From Cepaea nemoralis (taxonomy: Eukaryota; Mollusca; Gastropoda; Stylommatophora; Helicidae): a stretch of DNA of 64,000 nucleotides. The DNA lies in assembly GCA_014155875.1 (NCBI GenBank), contig JACEFZ010013534.1, positions 927,501 through 991,500 of the forward strand, written 5' to 3'. Shown here piece by piece: positions 44,680-56,282 of the stretch. The position numbers and the translations under genes were made by a program. A model generated the notes under the pieces. The model saw nothing but the letters and a program-made list of their open reading frames with translations. It did not search any database and was not told the origin of the DNA. Within the stretch, counting starts at the first letter, position 1, and each line of letters starts with the position of its first letter.

Positions 44680-46390
44680 GACATACAAAGATATATATCT
44701 GTGCTTTAAATATTATACCAAGGCATTTGATAGAGTGAAACGATGAAATTATAAAAATTTTAGAAGATATTAACAATGTTGTAGAGATCACAGGAAAATG
44801 AAAAATATTTACTTTGAAAAAAAACAACGTCAATGTAATTAACAGCAAAAAGGGAGAACCAATAAATGAATAAAAACAAATACTAAAAAGGAGGCAGTAC
44901 TTCGAACAACTTCTCAACATTCCATCAGATGCCATAGGAATCCAAGGAACTGACACAGATGTAATCGAAGAACTAGAGCCAGACATACTGAAAGAAAACA
45001 GAGGCATTTTCCTTTTGAGTCATACTCGAAATATATTTTGCAAAATTCTTGATAAAAGATTACAACCTACAATAAAACCCCAGCTAAGCGAAACACAACT
45101 TGGATTTAGGAAAAGCAAAAGATGCACAGATGACATCTTTACTCTTAGACAACTTATAGAATAATCAACCGAATTTAATGAAACTCTCTACTTAGCCCTT
45201 GTCTACCAAGAAAAGGTATTTTAGAGTAGATAGAAACAATCTATGGGAAATCCTTAAACGATATAGGGGTGAGTACACATCTAATAAACTTATTTAGATG
45301 CTTTTTCAGTGAATGCATAGTGGGGATTATGGAACCAACGGCAAGTTACACAATTAAAGAACTTCTATTTGCGGACCATCAAAAGTAGAATTACAAGAAT
45401 ACGTGAATAGTCTAAATGAAATGTGTAAGGAACATTACATGAAAAATAGCACCAGTAAAACAGAGGTAATGACTATAACCAAAGAATTAAAAAACACATC
45501 AGCGATTCAACTGAAAAACACCCCATGAAACAAGCTTCAAGAACTTAGGAAGTATAATATCATCAAATGGAAAATCAAATGACGGATCGAAAATAGAATA
45601 AATAAGGCAAACCAACTCATTGGGCAAATGACACCAACACATATGTATCAATAGTTACTAAGAAAGCACTCTACAACACATTATTCCTGCCAACACTATG
45701 CCACCAATGTTAAACCTGGACAATGGCAGATAAAGAGTTAGGAAAAATCACAACAGAAATGAAATTCCTGAGAAATATGCTCAGTGTATCAGGAAGAGAG
45801 AAAATTCAAAATGGAGAAATCAGGACTAAAGTGGGAGTTATAGCGGCGCTAGATTGTATCTGAAATCAGCAAGTTAAATGGTTTGGCCAAAGTAACTAGA
45901 TTACCAACTAACAGTACACCACTACAAGCAATGGTGTACAGACCAAAAGGAAGCAGAAGGAGAGGCCGGCCACGTAAATGATGGGCAGAGGGAATAGCAG
46001 AGTCCATGGGAATCTCGATATGTGAAGCCCATAAACGGGCACTCTCCCGCTGTTTATGCTTCACCTCAACACCGCAAGGGTAACAAGATGGAATAAGATG
46101 AGTTATGAACAGATAAAGCAAGGGATAAGGCAATTGTGTGGTTTTGCCGTCGGATCTCTTCTCTCTCTATCTATCTATCCTCTCAATCTCTATATCGAAG
46201 TGATAATGATAAAGATCAAAGAGGGAGCAGGAATCCGAGTTGGAGGTTATACTATAAACATCTGATTTTCAGATGACACAGTAATAATAGCTGAAAATGG
46301 TAAAGATCTTTATAAAAACCTTTATGAAATAACACAAAGTAATGCAGTTTTACAGAATACACTTACGGAAAACACATGACATTGCATCGA
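44680..46390 (+). mobile_element. RTE-type LINE fragment split by RTE-A2
   Basis: 44680-44775 reads YLCF.YYTKAFDRVK (RT motif A) and stops at ILEDI. 46108-46390 resumes with IKQGIRQLC, LYIEVIMIKIK and GGYTINI.FSDDTVIIAEN, the catalytic DD region. The two halves are colinear in RT and flank an RTE-A2 copy. Confidence 0.6.
44776..46107 (+). mobile_element. RTE-A2 LINE, nested and decayed
   Basis: Fragments include EELEPDILKENRGIF, ETQLGFRKSKRCTDDIFTLRQLIE and, near the end, text matching 130-390 (GPAT.MGRGNSRVHGN frame with GRPRK). The 3' end ACACCGCAAGG is followed by a short decayed ATAAGATGAG tail. Heavily frameshifted. Confidence 0.65.
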
Positions 46391-46929
46391 CTAGGCATCA
46401 TCAGCATACAAATAAATATACACAACACAACATATAAACACGGGGTAGACACTACAGTGACTACATTGAGACACAAGAATGGGATGAGAAGAACTGAAAG
46501 ATGAAGAGAAAAACAATCACGACGATTAAAAGAAAATGGAAGCATATACTACTTATCTCAGAATACAAGGCTGTGTGATACTAACATGAATCTTGACGTT
46601 GATATTCTTATATAGGCAGCTGTGGGAGTCTTTGATGTCATGGGAACAGGCGTAGGGGATGGTAATGGTTCAGTGAAGATTCCAGGTAAATACGTGGAAT
46701 TGGTACGTGAAAAAGCAGAGGAAGTTAAGGCTGGAAACTGAAAGCAATGGAGAAATGATGGTGGGACAAGAGTGAAAACTACGAAGGAGTGCCCAGTGTA
46801 TGTCCATACAAAGTATGAGTATTTGCTAATAAATGGTTGACCATTGTAGACGAATGTCAAAGCGCAATGACGTGTGCACCTAAGTATGATTGTAACGATA
46901 ACGAAACTAATTTTATGTGCTCCTATATG
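46391..46929. other. unassigned sequence
   Basis: No gene or element was recognised. It may continue decayed LINE sequence from the left. Confidence 0.35.
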
Positions 46930-49900
46930 TATACTAATGGGGGGTACGGGGTGTCAGGCATTGGTAGCACCTTTGGTAAGGATGACTCTCGTGTCCTTTT
47001 CAGGACCCATCCCCCACTGGTCCAAGCCTGACACCCAGCTCGCGCCTGTGGCTCCTAGTAGCCGACAGCATGCGACAGCTGTGAGAGGCTGGCTAAACCA
47101 GGTGTGGGTAGCCGATTTGGTTTCAAATCAAGCGGTAAACAAGGGTATGCCTACCCAGCATGTGAAGGCAGGATTCGGCAGACTGCGAGGAAGAAATCAT
47201 TCCTGATTCAACGGGCAAGACGGCGTTTACCTGCAAAGCTTTGTGGAACGTAATGAGCACGGCAAGGCACGTAGAGCGCCCTGGTCATCCACTGCACCTG
47301 TATTCGTCTCCAGTCGTCTCGATTTGTCTTGCCACTGGACTCAGATGGACTCAGGCGAGAGAGTTAGGTCAACGAATTGCGCAACTCTTCCTCACTTTAA
47401 TCCAAGTCATCGCGCAAGTCATTCTTCATCCAACGTCATATATCACCTTCACGCCCTGTGGCGATGGGCAAGCGGCGAAGCGGCAGGCGTGGGTACTCTG
47501 GCAGCCGTAGTCGCAGACCTGCACACAGGCGTCTCAGGCCATATGGTCGTCTTCTACTGACCGGAGCAGCAGTGGGATTCGGCAGCCCCCTGAGGGACTG
47601 AGCAGCCCTCTATAGTAACACACTGCTCACCTCCATAGTTTGAGGAAGGGACTAGAAAAGGTGCCCTAAACATTGTCTGCTCCATCACTACCTAACCAGC
47701 TAGCCGTGGTTGGTGGGTACCCTAACTGCGGTCGACATACAAACAAAGATAAAACAAGTAAAGCTAAAAGAGGAAATCATATTCCCTTAACAATTGGGAC
47801 TTGGAATGTACGCACCCTACTTGACAGAGACGGCTCGTAGGGTCCAGAGAGACGAACAGCACTGATTGGGAGATAGCTGGGCAGGTACAACATCAACATT
47901 GCAGCCTTGAGTGAGACACGACTTCAAGAAGAAGGCCAAATCTGTGAAATAGGTGCCGGCTACATATTTTCTGGAGTGGAAGGAAAAGCGAGGAAAGACG
48001 CCAATCCGGTGTGGGATTTGCCATTAAGTCGGCCCTGGTCGGCAAATTAGCTGGATTTCCAAAGGCTATAAACGACAAGCTCATGGCCGTTAAGTTGCCC
48101 CTGCTGAATGGAAGGAAGCATGCAACCATTGTGAGTGTCTACGCACCAACTATGACCAGCGAAGATGATGTCAAGAACAAGTTCTATGAGGACCTGCACA
48201 ATGTATTAACAACTGTTCCCAAAGGAGACAAACTTATACTCCTTGGAGATTTCAATGCCAGAGTAGGCACGGACACCACCTATTGAAGTGGCATTATTGG
48301 AAAGCACGGAGTCGGAAATTGTAACAGCAATGGACTCCTCCTCCTTCATATATGTGCTGAACACGATCTCATGATTACCAACACAATTTTCCTTCTCCCC
48401 ATGAGAAATAGGACATCGTGGATGCACCCTCGCTCGAAACACTAGCACCTCATTGACTATGTCATCATCAGGAGAAGTAACAGACAAGACGTTCAGGTAA
48501 CAAAATCCATGTGTGGTGCCGAATGTTGGACAGACCATCGTCTCATTGTCTCGAAAATAAACATACACATCAAACCACCACGGCGTCTTCAAGGGGTAAA
48601 AATGCAAAAATAAAAACTACATGTCACTCGCCTAAACAGCAAGAAAATGCAGCAGTCGTTTGAAAATATGCTGGAAGACCGCCTCAAGCCCAATGCTGCT
48701 GCTACACAGGATACAGAAACAGAGTGGAGAGCCCTAAAGGACATAATTTACAACACTGCTATGGAAATCCTGGGCCCAGCCCCCCGAAAGCATAAAGAGT
48801 GGTTTGATGAAAATTCCGAAGACATCAACCAATTGCTGGCCGAGAAACATCTTCTCCTCAAGGCACATTTGAATGACCGGAAGTCAACATCCAAAAAAGA
48901 TGTCTTCAAGAACATTCAGAGAGTAGTGCAGCAGAAACTTCGGCACATGCGGGACTCCTGGCTGAGCAGCAAAGCTGACGAAATTCACGGCTTTGCTGAC
49001 AGACATGATATGAAAAACTTCTACGACTCACTGAAAGTGGTCTATGGTCCTACATCACCAGGCATAGCTCCCCTTCTCAGTGCAGATGGGGGAACATTGG
49101 TCACCGATAAGAAAGAAATCCTTCAACGCTGGGCAGAGCATTTCAGCAACATCTTAAATGCAACTTCCTTCTTCGATGATGAAACCATCAACTGCCTTCC
49201 TCAAGTTCCCACCAATGAGACACTTGATGACCTGCCAACCATAGTGGAAGTAAACAAAGCCATCCAGCAACTCTCCAGCGGCAAGGCACCTGGTCCTGAC
49301 TCCATCGCAGCAGAGATATACAAGGCAGGTGGGCCGGTCCTAACAGAGCAGCTTCACCAAGTCTTTACAAACATATGGGTGAACGAGACCATGCCCCAAG
49401 ATTCCAAGGACGCGACGTAAATGAAACCGTCAATCCTGTGTCAACCACCGAGGCATCTCCTTGCTTTCAATTGCAGGAAGTTACTCGCCAGAATTCTTCT
49501 CAATCGCCTCACGGCCCATCTTGATCAAGGTCTTCTTCCTGAGAGTCAGTGTAGCTTCAGAAAAGAACGTGGAACTGTTGACATGATTTTCGCTGCAAGG
49601 CAGCTGCAAGAGAAATGTCGGGAACAGAACTGCGAAATGTTCACCACTTTCATTGACCTTACCAAGGCTTTTGATACAGTCAGCAGAGAAGGACTGTGGA
49701 AGATCATGGCAAAATATGGCTGTCCGCGAAAGTCTGTCCAAATAGTGCGGCTATTTCATGATGGTATGCAGGCAAGAGTACAGGAAAATGGTGAACTGTC
49801 TGAACCCTTTCCTGTCACCAATGGAGTGAAGCAAGGATGTGTCCTGGCACCAACACTGTTCAGCCTCATGTTTTCAGCCATGTTGATGAATGCCTTCGAG

Positions 49901-50265
49901 AACGACGACATTGGAATAGACATCAACTACCGTATGGATGGAAAGTTATTCAATATCAGAAGGCTGAAAGCTAAAACCAAAATTTACAGCGACACCGTCA
50001 GAGAGCTCCTGTTTGCTGATGATTGCGCTCTATACGCCAACTCAGAGGCAGACGTGCAACATAATGTTACAGCTTTTTCACATGCCTGTGCCACCTTTGG
50101 GCTCAATATCAACTTGGAGAAGACTGTAGTTATGTACCAGCCAGCTCCAGGAAATAATCACACTGTGCCGAATATCAAAGTGAATGGTCATAGACTAAGT
50201 GTTGTGGACAAATTCACCTATCTTGGCAGCACTGTGTCGCAAGCTGCCACAATTGATGACGAAGT
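46930..50265 (+). mobile_element. ZF-LINE relative (copy 2), 3'-truncated
   Basis: A long GC-rich leader (46930-47760) precedes decayed endonuclease coding: TIGTWNVRTLLD, AALSETRLQ, GFAIKSALVG, LILLGDFNARVG and TDHRLIVSK. The linker and RT follow. It ends at 50265, inside the RT thumb (FTYLGSTVSQAATIDDEVS), where an RTE-A2 tail in the opposite orientation takes over. The C-terminal finger region is therefore absent. Confidence 0.8.
48647..50265 (+). pseudogene. ZF-LINE relative: linker and reverse transcriptase
   Basis: Two long frames are separated by a stop and small shifts at about 49420-49480. The first (257 codons) contains the linker and SSGKAPGPDSIAAEIYKAGG. The second contains QCSFRKERGTVDMIFAARQ, FIDLTKAFDTVS (motif A), VKQGCVLAPTLFS and LLFADDCALYANS (catalytic FADD). 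Resemblance to the 57179-60106 ORF is clear throughout (FIDLTKAF, REGL, GCP). Confidence 0.82.
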
Positions 50266-50375
50266 CTCATCTCATCTCATCTCATCATGTTCCTATTGTA
50301 CCTTGCGGTGTCGAGGTGAAGTATAAACTTCGTGAGAGTGCGCGACTATGGGCTTCATATATCGATATTCCATAA
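50266..50375 (-). mobile_element. RTE-A2 LINE 3' terminus
   Basis: The minus strand ends ACACCGCAAGGTAC, then AATAGGAACATGATGAG repeats, matching 340-410. Only about 100 bp of the element is present, an extreme 5' truncation. Confidence 0.7.
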
Positions 50376-50379
50376 CTTG

Positions 50380-51643
50380 GTGGTATGATGGAAGAGAAAA
50401 ACACTTTAGAATTTTGGAAAATTATGGCGTAATAAGTCTAGTAGTTTTCGTAACTGAGAAATGGTGATATTTTGGTTTCTCATAGTGTCATTAAATCCTA
50501 TATGTATTGTAATCCTCTTCACGCTGTCGTTGATTTCCATTCTACTATACTGTTTGTTAGACTGTCTAACCCTGCACCTGGAAGTGGAATTGTTGTAGCT
50601 ATATCGGCGTGTGATGAGGACATACGATCACTGTATATGCCTTTCATCAAGGAGTCGCCAATTATCAAGTGGGTGCAGTCAGTTGGTAGTCTCTGTATGT
50701 GTTGGCTTCTGGTACGTCTTGCACGTTGTTTCTGCCATTGATAATTATCCGGCTGTGGACTGCCTTCTTGCAGGTTACCAGCCGTTTCTTGAGTAGGCGG
50801 GTTGTCTGTCAGCAATGTTTCGTCGTACTGACTGTCGTTTACCGATTGCTCTTTTGGTAGTTCAAATCGATTGCTGACTTTTACTTCTATGGGAAATGTC
50901 GAGTCCTGTTCAATGGCTTTGTCTGTTTGTTGATGTGTATTCGTTGGCTGTATAGTTGGCGCTCCCAGGGATTGTTGTGTTGTTTCGAAGCTGTAAGTCT
51001 GTGCTCCCTGATCAATAGTGGGCGCGTGTTGTAAAGTCTCAATAGTGTGTTTCAGTATACCATTTTCCTCTCTCAGGAGAGCGACCTCTGACTTGAGGTT
51101 GATATAGTCATTAGTGATACTGGCGATCTTCTCTGTGTTGTCAGAGGCGGCGTCTAGAAGTACCTTCAAACTTGCCTCTAACCTTTCAATGTGCTGCTGA
51201 CAACCGCATGAGTGTTGATTTGTAGCTGGGCTTTCATCTAGTACCGATGAGGGTGCAACCTCAATTTGGTTTGAATTGTTTTCATTTGCTTGTATAATGT
51301 CCCCTAGGCGCCTCATCGGGTATTCAATGGCTAGCAACACTGGTTGGTTTGAAGAAGCTGCGTTCGAGCTGCTGCTGTGTTGAGTCGTGGCATGTTGGAG
51401 TATGTTCTTACTATCACCTGATGCTGTAACGACTGCCGCTGCAGGCTGTGTTGATTTTATGGTTCTGTCTGACAATAGCGTGACCGCTGTCGGCTGTGTT
51501 GGTTTTATGGCAGACACTAGCGTGCTGAAATCGGCAGGTGTGTTTAGCGAGTCACTTGTCAGTTTCAGTGCTGCCTGTTCAATTTCGACAAATTGTGTCG
51601 CGAGCCACTCAGACATGACGGCGTTTGCTCCTTGTATTAACAT
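50380..51643 (-). pseudogene. LINE ORF1 with coiled coil and SGNH-hydrolase domain (CR1-like)
   Basis: Read from MLIQGANAV: a Ser/Thr/Gln-rich region, a CGCQQHIERLEASLKVLLD coiled coil with leucine heptads, a second low-complexity stretch, then THLIIGDSLMKGIYSDRM (SGNH block I, catalytic Ser in GDS). After a frameshift near 50520 it continues with ITIHIGFNDT (block III, G.ND). Esterase-type ORF1 proteins are known in CR1-like LINEs. The catalytic Asp-His block and an RT are absent. The open frame continues upstream to 51967 only because it reads through an element F end. Confidence 0.65.
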
Positions 51644-51719
51644 TTTATTCTGCGTGTGGTACAGATGTAACGTGTGTAGGGGAGATGATATTTTGACTTC
51701 CACCTCCGCTCCTTGTCGG

Positions 51720-52150
51720 TCTTTTCTTCTTCTTCTTCTGCGTTCATCCGGATTTTTTTTTCGGATGTGACTGCGTTGTGCCTTTTTACAGCAGAGCTGC
51801 GTTCTTGCGCCGTTAGGCCGACACATCCGACTTCTGCGGTCATTTGTTGACCGAGTTAACCTTCCCAGGGGTTTCGGGGGTTTCTTAGGACGTTTGAATC
51901 TCACTGTTGTGGTGTTATCCCCCATCCTAGCTGGCCCATATAGAACAGCCAAAGACATCCTGGTCAACCCTCAAGGGAAGGCAGGGGCAGACCATGGGCA
52001 TTCCCCGCCATCCAAGGAGGCTTCCATACTTGCAGGGCCATCACACAGTGCTCTGGTACTGGGCTCACCTAAGGAATCCTCACGTCCTGCACATGGCTGC
52101 TTAGCCTCACTTTCGTATATTGGGCCTTCCGTTCACCATAGGCTGTTCCT
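51720..52150 (-). mobile_element. Element F 3' end
   Basis: On the minus strand it matches 22688-23040: AGCAGCCATG.GCAGGACGTGAG, CTGCAA.TATGGAAGC, CCTGCCTTCC.TTGAGGG and GAATGAACG/GATGAACG before an AAG run. The AAG run marks the 3' end of element F, so the arginine-rich peptide it encodes is incidental. Confidence 0.65.
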
Positions 52151-52180
52151 CCAGAAGAATGCAGTCTGCAGATGACATCC

Positions 52181-52376
52181 ACACAGTGAGCTTTCGATTA
52201 AGACTTTCCACATAATGGATTTGCTATCCAAGCAATATTCCATTTCGTGTCACTAGGACACTTTTTTCACCATTTACGAAGCCCACACAGTGAGCTTTTG
52301 ATTCGGACTTTCCACGTAATGGATGTGCTATCCAAGCAATATTCCATTTCATGCCTCTGGGACACTTTTGTAACCG
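52181..52376 (-). repeat. 3' UTR tandem repeat, two 104-bp units
   Basis: ACACAGTGAGCTTT.GATT..GACTTTCCAC.TAATGGAT begins at 52181 and again at 52285. The units are about 88 percent identical by eye and lie just after the LINE stop codon. Confidence 0.8.
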
Positions 52377-52426
52377 ACATACCTGTGGTATGAAGTGTGG
52401 CAGTCTAAATACATCTTCATGCACCT

Positions 52427-52915
52427 TTAGATGTCAACCTGAATGTAGTTAAAGTAAGCTGTAGTCAACTTGAGCTTGTTGATATCTCCATAGAGCTTGT
52501 CCTCAAATGAAGCAGGCGTGGGCCAAAATATCTTTCTCTGTTCTGCATATATTGGGCACTCCTGCAGCAAATGTTTAGCTGTCATTTTACCAGTTCCACA
52601 ATTACATTCATCGGTATCTCCTATCTTTAGTTTATTGAACAAGTGGTGTTTCAGCCTGTTATGTCCTGTGCGGAGTCTGAAGATTGCTACTTGTTCTCTT
52701 CGGTCGAGTTTGTAATATGCATCATCCTTCTGGTGGCCTGGATGCTCTGATTCCCATTTGGTTCTATAAGTGCTTTTTATAAACCTTTTTGCCTCATTAT
52801 AGGTTATGTCTATGTCAGGCTGTGGTAATCGTCCAACCTCTTTTGCTAGTCTGTCAGCCTCTTCATTTCCAGGTATACTGCAATGTGATGGGATCCACTG
52901 TATTACAACTTTTTT
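52427..52915 (-). pseudogene. Jockey/I-type LINE: end of RNase H and C-terminal Cys block
   Basis: After a frameshift in an A run at about 52915 the RNase H continues as IQWIPSHCSIPGNEEADRLAKE, then FRLRTGHNRLKHHLF and CNCGTGKMTAKHLLQECPIY, a C.C...H....C pattern common at the end of Jockey-like RT proteins. It ends with a stop at 52427-52429. Confidence 0.8.
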
Positions 52916-54826
52916 TTATTTCTGGCATAGACCATGGAGTGCTGCTCTTAGGTCAGCTAGTTCTGTGCTGTTTTTGCTCTTCAGTATTGAGACAGCTGAC
53001 TTTGCATCTGTGAAGATAGCTATTTGCTTCTCTTTATTTTCCTCCATCAAGAGCATTTCTGCTGCAGTTTTCAAAGCCTCTACCTCCGCTTTGAAGTTAC
53101 TTGAAAATTTTCCAGTTGCCACTGACTGTGTTTTTATCACTCCATTTTTTAAATTAAGGAGAATTCCTCCTCCTCCATTTTTAATTGAATCTTTGGCTGA
53201 TCCATCTGTATATGCATGGGTCCAATTGCTGCTTGGGTAATGTTCTTTTATGTAGTTGAGGGTTATTTTTCTTCTTTCGGTTTCATTCTGAGTGTTCTTT
53301 TTCTCAATACCAGGAATGTTTTCTATCATCTCAGGCAGTTGCTGCTGTCTCCAAGCTGGGAAGTTGTGTGCATTGTAAATGGGCTTGACTGTTGATATGT
53401 TAAGTATGGGATCTGCCCTAATCTTTCGTTTTGCAGTTTCTACAAAGTTGCTACGCTTCAGTCTTCCTTTTCCAAAACCATTAAACCTGTTATACATAGG
53501 GTGGTCTGTCAATCTTCTAAATTTTTCTGCTTGTTGCTGGGCTCTGCTATCTCTTCTGTCCTGCATTGGTTGTAAACAAGTGATCTTTTCTAGTTCATTA
53601 ATAGGCGTTGTCTTCAGGCTTCCAGTTATGATTCGCATTCCTTGGTTTTGGACTCTACTTATTTTGTTAAAGTTTGACTTAGCTGCTGTTGCCCAAGCTG
53701 CAATGCCATATTCCAGTACTGGCCGCACCCGTCCAGTATATAACTTCTTGAGAATTTTCTCATATGCTCCCCACGTTGTACCAGCAAGCTTTTTCATGAT
53801 TGCCATTCTCTGCCTTGCTCTTGTTCGATTTTTCTCAACCTGTGTCTTCCATGTCAGGCGACGATCAAAGGTGACTCCTAGATAGTTTGGATTTTCTTCA
53901 TGGCGCAATATTTTTCCATTCAATACCAGCTTAGGTTGCTGAGTTTTATTTGAGAGGGAGAACACTGTGCATGTTGTTTTCTCCTCACTTATCTTCACTA
54001 GCCATGATTTTGACCAGTCCTCTGGCGCTAATAAGGCTTGCTGTATTCTGCTGTTAGCTGTACTAATATATTCTTCAGATGTCCATATGGCTAGGTCATC
54101 TGCAAAGGAGGATGTGTGTACTCTGGCTGGAAAATTTTCTGTGATGTCATTTATATATGCTAGGAATAATGTTGGTGAAAGAACTCCTCCTTGGGGGACA
54201 CCTTGCTCCAACAGCATCATTTTGCTTGTTTGTCCTTGTACTTTTGTCCTGGCAGTTCTGTTCTCAAGGTAGTGGCTGATCCATTTATACATTTTTCCAC
54301 AAACATGCATTTTTTGCAGTTTTACTTTCAGTCCTTCCTTCCATACTTTATCAAATGCTTTTTCTAAATCTATCCAGACTGCTAGTGTGTGCTTTTTCTC
54401 TTGGAAGGCATTCTCTATTTCCTGAGCTATATAGGTTATTTGATCTTCAGTGGATCTGTACTTTCTGAATCCTGCTTGGTGTGGTGTTAAGAGTTTGTTT
54501 TCTTCCAGGTGCCATGTTAGCCTGCCATTGATAATGCGTTCCATTAAATATCCTACACAGCTAAGTAGACTGATAGGTCGATAGCCATTTGGTTCTTCCA
54601 GGTCGTTTCCTGTCTTTGGGATTGGTATTAGTATAGCTTCCTTCCATGCCTGTGGGACTATTCCTCTCTTCCAGCTGTTATTTAGGACTGCTAGTAGTTT
54701 CTTCTTTGCCTTGGTGCCTAGTCCTATTAGCATTTCATTTGTGATTCCATCCTTTCCTGGTGATTTCTTCTTTTTTAGGGTATTCATTGCCTGTTCCATT
54801 TCTTCCATTGTTAGATTTGCCATCAT
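52916..54826 (-). CDS. Jockey/I-type LINE reverse transcriptase and RNase H
   Basis: A 636-codon open frame. RT: KKKSPGKDGITNEML, ILIPIPKTGND, NGYRPISLLSCVGYLME, HQAGFRKYRSTEDQI, AVWIDLEKAFDKV (motif A), VPQGGVLSPTLF, SSFADDLAIWTS (catalytic FADD) and PNYLGVTFDR. RNase H: HAYTDGSAKD, NFKAEVEALKTA and IFTDAKSAVSIL. All catalytic residues up to the third RNase H aspartate are present. The start overlaps the end of the endonuclease frame by four bases, but the two domains surely belonged to one polyprotein. Confidence 0.88.
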   Translation of the reverse strand: MMANLTMEEMEQAMNTLKKKKSPGKDGITNEMLIGLGTKAKKKLLAVLNNSWKRGIVPQAWKEAILIPIPKTGNDLEEPNGYRPISLLSCVGYLMERIINGRLTWHLEENKLLTPHQAGFRKYRSTEDQITYIAQEIENAFQEKKHTLAVWIDLEKAFDKVWKEGLKVKLQKMHVCGKMYKWISHYLENRTARTKVQGQTSKMMLLEQGVPQGGVLSPTLFLAYINDITENFPARVHTSSFADDLAIWTSEEYISTANSRIQQALLAPEDWSKSWLVKISEEKTTCTVFSLSNKTQQPKLVLNGKILRHEENPNYLGVTFDRRLTWKTQVEKNRTRARQRMAIMKKLAGTTWGAYEKILKKLYTGRVRPVLEYGIAAWATAAKSNFNKISRVQNQGMRIITGSLKTTPINELEKITCLQPMQDRRDSRAQQQAEKFRRLTDHPMYNRFNGFGKGRLKRSNFVETAKRKIRADPILNISTVKPIYNAHNFPAWRQQQLPEMIENIPGIEKKNTQNETERRKITLNYIKEHYPSSNWTHAYTDGSAKDSIKNGGGGILLNLKNGVIKTQSVATGKFSSNFKAEVEALKTAAEMLLMEENKEKQIAIFTDAKSAVSILKSKNSTELADLRAALHGLCQK

Positions 54827-56209
54827 ATATTCTGCTGCTGTCTCTGTATTTCTATGATGTATCTGTCTTTGATTGCTTTCTTCTGTTCGGTTGTAATATC
54901 AATGTGGTTTGCATTTGCATAGTGTTCCATTAGTGCATTTGCAGCCTTTTTTCCTGTAAGCAAGGCATTTCCTTGTTTAATTGTTATTTGTTTGTTTCTA
55001 GGTCCTTCATTGTTCATGGCTTTCACTAGTTTCCATAGCTTGTTTCCATCCCTGTCAAAATTAAGGTTTTCTGTTTTTTCCCTCCAACAATCTCTTGTTG
55101 TTTGATTTACTGTTCTTTTATATTTTGCTGAGATGGCTTTGAGAGAGATGTTCGCTTCAATTGTTTGTTCTCTCTCTGCTGTCTTCCTGGCATCTTCAAC
55201 TTTGTCCTCCAAACTTTGTAGTTCTTCAGTCCAGTATGGTTTGTAATTTTTCCTCGCTCCTCTTGGAATGGACTCAGTGGCTGCCTGTATTATCGCTCTG
55301 TTTAGACTTTCCACCATTTGCTTTATGTTGCCATATCGTGTATTTATGTTTTCACAATATTTGTCTGTTAGTATGGCAAATCTGTCCCAATCTGCTCGTT
55401 TGTAATTCCAGCGGGGCAAGGGCTTTTGCTCCTGTGGAACATACTCCATATTCATTACAAGCTTGATTGGTCTGTGGTCACTACCTGCTAATTGGTCCAG
55501 CACATGGCGATCGATTTTGTGGAGGATGTCTCTTGTGCAGAAAGCTAAGTCTAGAGTAGAAGTGGTAAGCCATCTTCTGGAGTAGAAGCTCGGTGTGTCA
55601 TCCGCTTTGTTGAGTAGATGGAGATTTGAGTCTATTTCCCAGTCCTCCAATTCATCTCCTCTTTTGTCAGTATCTGGGTATCCCCATCTTTCTGAACGGC
55701 TATTAAAGTCTCCGACAATAATGCAGTTTGTGTCAGTTATTTTCATGTTTGAGAGTGTAAGGTCCTTATCTGCTGGGCTATACAGATTGTAGATTCTTAT
55801 TTTCACTGTCCTTTATCATTATATCAACACCTATAATTTCCGTTTGGTTGTCAGAGATCACAGATACTTCGCTGCAAGGTATTGTATTTCGTGTAAGTAT
55901 TAGAACACCTCCTTTGTGTCCTTCGCGGTGGAAACGTGTGGCCTGATATCCTCTGACTGAGAATTTGTGATTGGCGTTGAGGTGTGTCTCTTGAATGCAT
56001 GCCACATCTATTCTATCTTTATGAAGACGCTGTGTTAGGGACTCTTTCTTCTTGTAAACTCCTTCGGCATTCCACTGTAGTATGTTGAGTGTCCGGGGTA
56101 TTTGGTCAATAGCTCTTAACCTACTCCTCTGTGCCTTGACTCCACAGCACAGGGGAAGGTGACCACCAGTAGTCATGGGTGGACCCCCTCGAGGCAGGGG
56201 GCCCGGCAC
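54823..56209 (-). pseudogene. Jockey/I-type LINE endonuclease (two frames)
   Basis: 55778-56209 gives NILQWNAEGVYKKK, IDVACIQETHL and GGVLILTRN. 54823-55806 continues with IRIYNLYSPAD, IIVGDFNSRSERWG, TLDLAFC and AGSDHRPIKL, the complete set of apurinic-type endonuclease motifs, then a charged linker. The two frames are joined by a one-base shift in an A run near 55800. Confidence 0.85.
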
Positions 56210-56282
56210 TATCCCGCCTGATGGGACTTCACGGGATTAGCACCATAACGATTAATTTTGATTTGTGACATCATGAATTAAG

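Noticed and set aside
54820..54830. ATGA stop-start overlap as a coupled-translation signal
   Set aside because: The endonuclease and RT belong to one polyprotein in this LINE type, so the overlap is more simply a decay frameshift.
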